Below are positions 33,361-38,513 of a stretch of 38,513 nucleotides of DNA, in pieces. Location of the stretch: assembly GCF_009811655.1 (NCBI RefSeq), contig NZ_BGJX01000032.1:1-38513 (forward strand), written 5' to 3'. The notes below the pieces were generated by a model. That model did not search any database. It was not told where the DNA came from and was given only the letters and a program-made list of their open reading frames with translations. The number at the start of each line of letters is the position of its first letter. Within the stretch, counting starts at the first letter, position 1. Source of the DNA: Methylosinus sp. Ce-a6. GTDB lineage: Bacteria > Pseudomonadota > Alphaproteobacteria > Rhizobiales > Beijerinckiaceae. A program made the position numbers and the translations under genes.

Positions 33361-36300
33361 TCATCGGGCTTTCTGATCGGGAGCGTTGGTCTTGCCGCCG
33401 CCGCCGAGATCGAAATGGCGCCCGTCGACGTCTATGCTGCGAATGCGCGCGCGATATCCGGCGCTGGGAGACGAGACGTGAGCCTTCTGGCCGCTGCCGC
33501 CGGCGCTCGTCGTGGACGCATGACGCACGCGCGGCCGCTGGGCCGGCGGCGACGTTTGCGCGGGCGTTTCGCCTTGCACATTGTCGTCGATGTTCGCGCC
33601 GGCCGCCGCCGAGACGGCAGCCTTGCCCGCCGAAGTGGAGGCCTGCGCATTCAGCGGTCTCTTCGAAGAGGCCTCCGCGGCGCTCGCCACGACATTGCCG
33701 GCAGAGAGAGCGGCCTGCCGCGTCTGCTGCGCCTGTGCGCGTTGCGCGGCCGCGGCGCGCGCCTCGGCTCTCGCGTCACGATATGTGCTGTTGGTGACGG
33801 CGCCCGTGCTGGTGTTGCTGCCGATCAGCGACCCGCCGCCGGCGTTCACGCTTCCGGTCGCGCTGGAGTTGGTCACCGTGCCGACACCGAGTTGAAAGGA
33901 ATAATTGGAGCCGATGAGACCGCCAGTGTTAGTGGCGCCGAAGACATCGCCCGTCGCCGTGGAATTGTTCACGGCCCCGCCATTGCCGCCGACGAGCCCT
34001 CCGACATTGGTCGTTCCCGTCACGTTGCCGCTCGCGGTCGAGCCGGTGATCGCGCCGCTATTCGTTCCCGCCAAGCCGCCGGCATTGCCTCCATATGTTC
34101 CCGCTACGCCGAGATTCGTCGCCGTGACGTTTCCGGAGGCGGAGGAGTTGCTGATCGTTCCGCTGGTGGCCCCGGCGAGGCCGCCGACGGTGAATTGCCC
34201 CGTCGCGTTTCCTGTCGCGCTGGAACCGGTGATCGTCCCGAAGTTGACGCCGACCAGCCCTCCAACCTGGGTGTAGCCGTAGACATTTCCAGAGGCGCTC
34301 GAATTCGTGATCGAACCAGACCCTGATGCGGCGAGTGTCGAACTATAGACGAGGTTGCCGCCGACCAGACCGCCGATGTTCTGACTGCTGTTTGTTGCGT
34401 TTCCTGTCACATCTCCGGTCGCGTAGGAGCCGTCGACCTTTCCGCCGTAATTATAGCCGACCAAGCCGCCGAGATAGTTGCCGGGCCCGGACACGTCGCC
34501 CGTCGCATAGGAGTCGATGATCGTGCCGACATAGCGGCCGTTCACCGTGTTCTCGCCGACCAGCCCGCCGAGCGCGCTGCCGTCCACCGCCACTCCAGCG
34601 GCGTTCGTGCCCGCGGTGGCGCCCGAGGCCCCGAAGGTGACGTCTCCGGTTGCGTAAGAGTTGTTGATCGTGCCGCCGCTGTTCATTCCGACGAGTCCGC
34701 CGAAAATATTGCGCACCAAATTCGCTGTTCCTGCGCGGGCCGTGACAGTCCCCGTCGCATAGGAATTGCTGATGACGCCATTGGTCGCGCTATTGGCGAC
34801 GTTCCATCCGACCAAGCCGCCGACATTGTTCCAGCCGGATACATTCACAGCGGCCCAGGAATCGGTGACGAATCCAAATTGATTGCGCGCGACGAGCCCT
34901 CCGACCGGCGAGGCGCCGGAGACCGTGCCGGTCGCATAAGCGTTGCTCACCGTGCCCCAGCTGAGCCCGATCAGCGTCGCGGCGTAGCCGCTGCTCATAT
35001 AGATATTGGCGTTGACGAGGCCGATGTCGCGCACCGTCGCCGATGTCGCGGAGGAGGAGCCCAGCGTGCCGATGAGCGCGGCGAAGCCGGTCGCCGTCGT
35101 GTCGTTGATGGTCAGATTGCCGATCGTATGGCCGAGGCCTGCTAGCGTGCCGCTGAGCGTGCCGATCACAGCTCGGGAATAGGTCTTGCCGGAGGCGTCG
35201 ATATCCTGCGCCAACGCATAATATCCAGTCGCCGTCACGCTCGCATAGGCCGCCAGATCCGTCATGCCGCGGAAAAGAGCGTAGCTGTTGCCGTTGATCT
35301 TGAGGCTGGCGCTCGTCCCGCTCAGCGTCACCTTCGCGCCATTGTCGATGTCGACGTAATAATTGGTCCCCGACCTCGCGCCGCCGGTTGAAGCGTAACT
35401 GCCATAGTTCAGCACGAGTCCTGCGCTCGTCCCCGTTGCGGTGATCGGCGCATTGACATAGATGTTGTTCGTCGCATTCAGCGTGAGGATCGTGTTGCCG
35501 GACCAAGTCACCGCGCTGTCGACATAGATGTTGCCGTGCGTCCCGCCGCCACTCGTCGACCAGAGGACGATATTATTGCTCGCGAGCAAGCTGCCGAGCA
35601 GCGTTCCGGTGATGTCGCCGCCGATCCCGATGGTGAAGCCGTCGGGATCGATGGTCCATGCGCCGGTCTCGCTGGTGGAGGAGGCCGTCGTCACCTCGGC
35701 GCTGTCGGCGATCGTCACCTTATTGCCGGAGGTCTCGATCGCGCCGCCCTTGCCGCCATTGGGCGCCGAGGCGTCCAGCTTGCCGGACACCTTCGTCGTC
35801 CCGCCCGAGGCGAGCATCTTGATCTTGCCGATCTTCACGCTGCCGGTGGAGGACGAGCCGCCTGTCAGGTCGGCGATTGTTCGCGCCTGTATGAGGCCGC
35901 TGTTGTTGACCTGCGCGGAGAGCACGGCGTCGGCCGCTCTCGCGGTCATCGTCACCTGGCCGCCATCGGCCTTGATCAGTCCCTTGTTCTCGACGAGCGC
36001 GTCATAGGCTCCCTTGTCGATGGTGACGTCGAGCAGAGAATCGCCGCCGAAGTTGAGCGTGATCTGATCGCCCGAGGCGAGGGCGATCGTGCCGAGCTTC
36101 GCATTGATCGTCCCTTCGTTCGACACGGTTCGGTCGAGCAGGGCGACATAGCCGCCGTCGGCCGCATAGATCGTGCCTCGATTGACGACGGCGGCGGAGG
36201 ACGAGCCGGAGAATGTGTAATTGCCGGCCATGAAATTCGAGTTGGAGATGTCGAGCGTGGAGGCGACGAGTCCGCCGACATTCACCTGCGCATCCTTGGT

Positions 36301-36714
36301 GAAGAGAATGCCCGCGGAATTGACGAGGAACACGCGCCCATTGGCGTTGAGCGCGCCGGCGATGACGCTCTGCTCATTGCCGACGACGCGGTTGAGCGTC
36401 ACGGCGAGCGCGCTGGGTTGGCTGAAGTTGACCGTCTCGCCGACGCCGATGGAGAACGTCAGCCAATTGATGATCGCGCGATTGGTCGACTGCGTGACAT
36501 TGGTGACGCTCCCCGTCGAAGCGATCGTCGCCGCGCCGTCTACGACGACGCCGCCCGTCGGATTGGCGAGCGCCCTCGGCGGCGCCATCAGCGCGGCCAC
36601 CGCGGTCATCGTCGCGAAAGAGGTTTGCAGCCTTCTCGCGCGATCGGAAAAAGGCGGGCGGCCGGCGCCTCGCGAAGGGGGCGTCGCGGCGCATGACTTG
36701 CTTTTTTGCGTCAT
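33361..36714 (-). CDS. TpsA-type filamentous haemagglutinin-like exoprotein with GLUG repeats
   Basis: A 1117-residue secreted adhesin-like protein. It has an extended signal (about residues 1-50, ending PRALAN), then the TPS secretion domain (IINWLTFSIGVGETVNF, VVGNEQSVIAGALNANGRVF, LVNSAGILFTKDAQVNVGGL). The middle is a beta-helix. Residues about 558-958 are GLUG-type repeats (GGLVGxNxGxIxNSYATGxV). The C-terminus is Ala/Arg/Ser-rich with IDVDGRHFDLGG and no toxin domain that I recognise. The weak ribosome site before ATG 36714 makes the start moderately certain. It is the first gene of a minus-strand unit with tpsB, exbB, exbD and tonB. Confidence 0.9.
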   Translation of the reverse strand: MTQKSKSCAATPPSRGAGRPPFSDRARRLQTSFATMTAVAALMAPPRALANPTGGVVVDGAATIASTGSVTNVTQSTNRAIINWLTFSIGVGETVNFSQPSALAVTLNRVVGNEQSVIAGALNANGRVFLVNSAGILFTKDAQVNVGGLVASTLDISNSNFMAGNYTFSGSSSAAVVNRGTIYAADGGYVALLDRTVSNEGTINAKLGTIALASGDQITLNFGGDSLLDVTIDKGAYDALVENKGLIKADGGQVTMTARAADAVLSAQVNNSGLIQARTIADLTGGSSSTGSVKIGKIKMLASGGTTKVSGKLDASAPNGGKGGAIETSGNKVTIADSAEVTTASSTSETGAWTIDPDGFTIGIGGDITGTLLGSLLASNNIVLWSTSGGGTHGNIYVDSAVTWSGNTILTLNATNNIYVNAPITATGTSAGLVLNYGSYASTGGARSGTNYYVDIDNGAKVTLSGTSASLKINGNSYALFRGMTDLAAYASVTATGYYALAQDIDASGKTYSRAVIGTLSGTLAGLGHTIGNLTINDTTATGFAALIGTLGSSSATSATVRDIGLVNANIYMSSGYAATLIGLSWGTVSNAYATGTVSGASPVGGLVARNQFGFVTDSWAAVNVSGWNNVGGLVGWNVANSATNGVISNSYATGTVTARAGTANLVRNIFGGLVGMNSGGTINNSYATGDVTFGASGATAGTNAAGVAVDGSALGGLVGENTVNGRYVGTIIDSYATGDVSGPGNYLGGLVGYNYGGKVDGSYATGDVTGNATNSSQNIGGLVGGNLVYSSTLAASGSGSITNSSASGNVYGYTQVGGLVGVNFGTITGSSATGNATGQFTVGGLAGATSGTISNSSASGNVTATNLGVAGTYGGNAGGLAGTNSGAITGSTASGNVTGTTNVGGLVGGNGGAVNNSTATGDVFGATNTGGLIGSNYSFQLGVGTVTNSSATGSVNAGGGSLIGSNTSTGAVTNSTYRDARAEARAAAAQRAQAQQTRQAALSAGNVVASAAEASSKRPLNAQASTSAGKAAVSAAAGANIDDNVQGETPAQTSPPAQRPRVRHASTTSAGGSGQKAHVSSPSAGYRARIRSIDVDGRHFDLGGGGKTNAPDQKAR
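33840..35040 (-). repeat. GLUG-motif coding repeats within tpsA
   Basis: About fifteen imperfect repeats, each of roughly 20-30 codons, encode GGLVGxNxGxIxxSxATGxV. They are protein repeats that drift at DNA level and hold no unique spacers. GLUG repeats build the beta-helix stalk of bacterial adhesins. Confidence 0.8.
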
Positions 36715-37060
36715 CTGCGTATCTCGAGCTTTCGAAATCGTTATATATCGACATTATATTTATAAATGGCGGCGCCCCAGTCAACGACGAAATGCGCCGC
36801 GTCTCAGAATCGTCCGAGAATGTTCGACCTGACACGGCAGATCGACCGCCGTCTTATTGCCGATGTGAAGCAATTTTTGTCAATTTCCGCACCGTTTAGC
36901 GGTGGCGTGACTATCTATTGAGCTTTTGCCTATATAAAAGCCATAAAATGCTGCTTTTTAGATCGGTTCTAGGTCGCATATATTTTGAAATATATCTCGA
37001 ATAAATAATTCGGCGTGGGCGCCGAGCGTCGTTCACGCGCCCCGACGCGGGTTCGAAATC
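36715..37060. promoter_or_regulatory. AT-rich upstream region of tpsA
   Basis: A 346-bp gap, clearly AT-richer than the genes on either side. It holds several dyads: ATATATTT/AAATATAT (36978-36985 and 36988-36995), GCTTTT/AAAAGC (36922-36927 and 36936-36941), and ATCGTTATATA (36737-36747) followed seven bases later by TATATTTATAA (36755-36765). The last resembles the E. coli ModE operator (ATCGCTATATA-N6/7-TATATAACGAT, from memory), with a good left and a poor right half. It lies 23 bp before the tpsA start. No gene was seen here. Confidence 0.4.
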
Positions 37061-37094
37061 AAAAAACGCCGCCGTGGCTCGGCCACAACGGCGC
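37061..37094 (-). terminator. Rho-independent terminator of the ModA-like gene
   Basis: On the minus strand a GC-rich stem with CGCCGTTGTGGC pairing against GCCACGGCGGCG around a CGA/G loop is followed directly by TTTTTT. It lies 53 bp after the stop codon of the binding-protein gene. This is the clearest terminator in the window. Confidence 0.8.
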
Positions 37095-37146
37095 CTCGAG
37101 TCTCTCGCGACCGCTCGGAACCATCAGGTGGTTCTCGATGAGCCGA

Positions 37147-37992
37147 TTACGGGAGAAGATAGCAATAGTGGGTGATGACCCCCTGGGCCGTCGATGCGGT
37201 CAAATAGCTGATGAGATTCGCCAGGACCGTATCCTGAGCGCTGGAGCGGCCGCTATGCACGACGCCCACGGCATTCTGAACGATCTGGCTGTAGGAATGC
37301 GCGCCATTATAGGGATATTCCTTCCAGGTGGCCCCGCTAACGCCGGTCGCATTGAATGAATATGTGTTCGTCCCGGCGTCGTATCGGCATACCTTCGACT
37401 TCGCGATGAAGCCTTGCTTATAGGTGCCGTTCGCCACCGCCGTATAGGTGTTGTCGATATTGCTGGCCGTATAGACGCCGCTGCCGGGGATCGTCGTGAT
37501 CGACCACGGAGATTGTGACAGCACTGTCGCCGCCGCGGATCCGTAAGGCGCGGTGCTCGGATTGGCGATCACCAGGCTGTCGGGAAAGCTGCCGCCCACG
37601 AGGGATTCGAGCCCGCCGCTGACATTAACGCCGCTCGAGGCGGTCGGCGACCACAGCAGGATCTCGCCCTTGGCGTATGTGAAGGGCGAAGCGGTCGCCC
37701 AACCGGCGGAAAATACAGTCGCAGGATATGAGGTGTCCGCGGACAAGAACAGATCATATCCGGGGCTGTTGCCAGATGTGATGGCGTTGGTGATATTGCC
37801 CGAGGAATCCGAGGTGATCGTAAATGTGTCTCCCGGGTAATCGAGCTCGAATGCAGATCTGATCTCACCCAATGGGCTAGCGAAATTCGCGGCCACCGCG
37901 ACGTTGATCGACGTCGCATTTGCAGACGAATACGCGGACAAGGCGAGTGTCGACACGCTGAGCGCCAGCGACATGATATATTTGTTATGCAT
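37147..37992 (-). CDS. ModA-like substrate-binding protein
   Basis: A 281-residue exported protein. The signal ends SANA (about residues 1-26). ModA motifs follow: INVAVAANFASPLGEIRSAF, SDSSGNITNAITSGNSPGYD, LFLSADTSYPATVFSAG, TYAKGEILLWSP, LVIANPSTAPYGSAAATVL. This fits a periplasmic molybdate/tungstate or oxyanion binder. The C-terminal third is unusual: Cys in SKVCRYDAG and in THYCYLLP, and no permease or ATPase gene beside it. GAGAGG lies eight bases before ATG 37992; the open frame reaches 38160. It is a single-gene unit with its own promoter and terminator. Confidence 0.8.
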   Translation of the reverse strand: MHNKYIMSLALSVSTLALSAYSSANATSINVAVAANFASPLGEIRSAFELDYPGDTFTITSDSSGNITNAITSGNSPGYDLFLSADTSYPATVFSAGWATASPFTYAKGEILLWSPTASSGVNVSGGLESLVGGSFPDSLVIANPSTAPYGSAAATVLSQSPWSITTIPGSGVYTASNIDNTYTAVANGTYKQGFIAKSKVCRYDAGTNTYSFNATGVSGATWKEYPYNGAHSYSQIVQNAVGVVHSGRSSAQDTVLANLISYLTASTAQGVITHYCYLLP

Positions 37993-38112
37993 ATTGCATA
38001 CCTCTCTCGCGATAAAATGCTCGTAGCGCCGAAATCGGCTCCGCGAATGGGTCCAATATTCTCGGCAAGCGTCCGATGCAGGCAGGCCACCTGCTGCTTC
38101 TCGAGCAGCATA

Positions 38113-38169
38113 TAAATACGTTACATATCGATTTCCCGTCAAGGCAACTTTGTTATGCAAAATTATAAC
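38113..38169 (-). promoter_or_regulatory. Promoter and operator-like dyad of the ModA-like gene
   Basis: On the minus strand TTGACG (38142-38137) and TATTTA (38118-38113) are 18 bases apart and fit a sigma-70 promoter. Directly upstream lies the dyad GTTAT-N8-ATAAC (38152-38156 and 38165-38169), embedded in CGTTATAATTTTGCATAAC. The GTTAT/ATAAC arms are the type seen in molybdate-responsive sites, but the match is short. Confidence 0.45.
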
Positions 38170-38307
38170 GAAACGGCGACGCCATCGCGTTCCGGCCAGC
38201 GATAGTGGTCGATCGGGGCAATCCTCTTATAGTAGACGTGCTATAGTGCTCAAATTATGTGCGAACTACGTTTTCGAGCGCCCATTCATACAGCGTAAAT
38301 AATCGCG

Positions 38308-38329
38308 ATCATGCTTTTTCGTGCATGAT
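38308..38329. repeat. 7-bp dyad near the right edge
   Basis: ATCATGC (38308-38314) and GCATGAT (38323-38329) form an inverted repeat around an 8-base, T-rich loop in the AT-rich stretch after 38171. It may be an operator for a gene beyond the window. Confidence 0.35.
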
Positions 38330-38513
38330 GCCTATCCATATAACAGTAATTACTCTATTCCCACTCGGATCTCGGGGCGCGGAGGGGGAAGCGACGCAGG
38401 AGGAGGCGGCGCGCGCCCTTCAGTCGCCGTCGGAGGGCGGCGGCGTCGCAGCGATCCTGGAAGGACGGGGTCGCCGCGTGAATAGCGCGACGGTGAATTT
38501 GCTTGGCCCGCGC
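38328..38513 (+). CDS. Open frame running off the right edge (uncertain)
   Basis: From ATG 38328 a plus-strand frame stays open to the window end. It begins MPIHITVITLFPLGSRGAE and ends RVNSATVNLLGPR. There is no good ribosome site, the composition changes from AT-rich to GC-rich inside it, and no family is recognised. It may be a partial gene or a chance frame. The 150 bases before it (38171-38307) hold no recognised gene. Confidence 0.15.
   Translation, partial: MPIHITVITLFPLGSRGAEGEATQEEAARALQSPSEGGGVAAILEGRGRRVNSATVNLLGPR

Noticed and set aside
33840..35040. CRISPR-like periodic repeats
   Set aside because: The periodicity is that of a protein repeat in frame, the DNA units vary and there are no unique spacers or cas genes.
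33415..36696. Several long plus-strand frames opposite tpsA
   Set aside because: They mirror the repetitive GLUG codons and have no ribosome sites or known domains.

Overview
The window is GC-rich alphaproteobacterial DNA, most likely from the Rhizobiales (Hyphomicrobiales). The evidence is Omp25-type outer-membrane proteins, a rhodanese-ChrB protein, a decayed VirK/DUF535 gene and the overall codon pattern. The density of copper genes would suit a methanotroph such as Methylosinus or Methylocystis, but that is a guess. No rRNA, tRNA or CRISPR array was seen.

Layout. (1) 1-1083: a decayed C-terminus of a serine recombinase is cut by a degenerate IS3-family (IS407-like) element at 252-1083. 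(2) 1333-6176 (+): a copper operon of CopA-type P1B ATPase, a TPR-membrane-cupredoxin fusion, a DUF2933 peptide and an ICMT/PEMT-like methyltransferase. (3) 6439-10280 (-): PPK2 kinase, a frameshifted NUDIX hydrolase, and a periplasmic cupredoxin downstream of a double-domain outer-membrane protein. (4) 10614-13414 (-): DUF2946-like protein, outer-membrane protein, CopC and CopD. (5) 13.6-14.3 kb: remnants of broken genes. (6) 14290-16379 (-): a QseB/PmrA-type two-component system, divergent from (7) 16597-23690 (+): a run of exported proteins (small secreted protein, PepSY protein, YncE-like propeller, DUF1259 protein, LamG-like protein) ending in a translationally coupled ABC importer. (8) 23870-26854 (+): a rhodanese-ChrB-half-ChrA fusion, a paralogue of the small secreted protein and an MFS transporter, behind a strong inverted repeat. 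(9) 27142-28884 (+): a second double-domain outer-membrane protein with the mirror-image domain order. (10) 28917-29722: a second fragment of the same IS, inverted, fused to a dead tolC fragment. (11) 29990-36714 (-): two-partner secretion (TpsA with GLUG repeats, TpsB) with ExbB, ExbD and TonB. (12) 37147-37992 (-): a ModA-like binding protein with its own promoter and terminator.

How it fits together. Regions 2-9 look like a metal-handling island (copper efflux and periplasmic copper buffering, chromate resistance, and an uptake system of unknown substrate) bounded by inverted copies of one IS. The best candidate for an undescribed system is region 7, with the divergent two-component system and the downstream chr-like unit. 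A 16-bp repeat of hexamer-N5-hexamer form occurs upstream of its first two genes and is a plausible binding site for the divergent regulator. The paralogous small secreted proteins, one in region 7 and one in region 8, tie the two units together.
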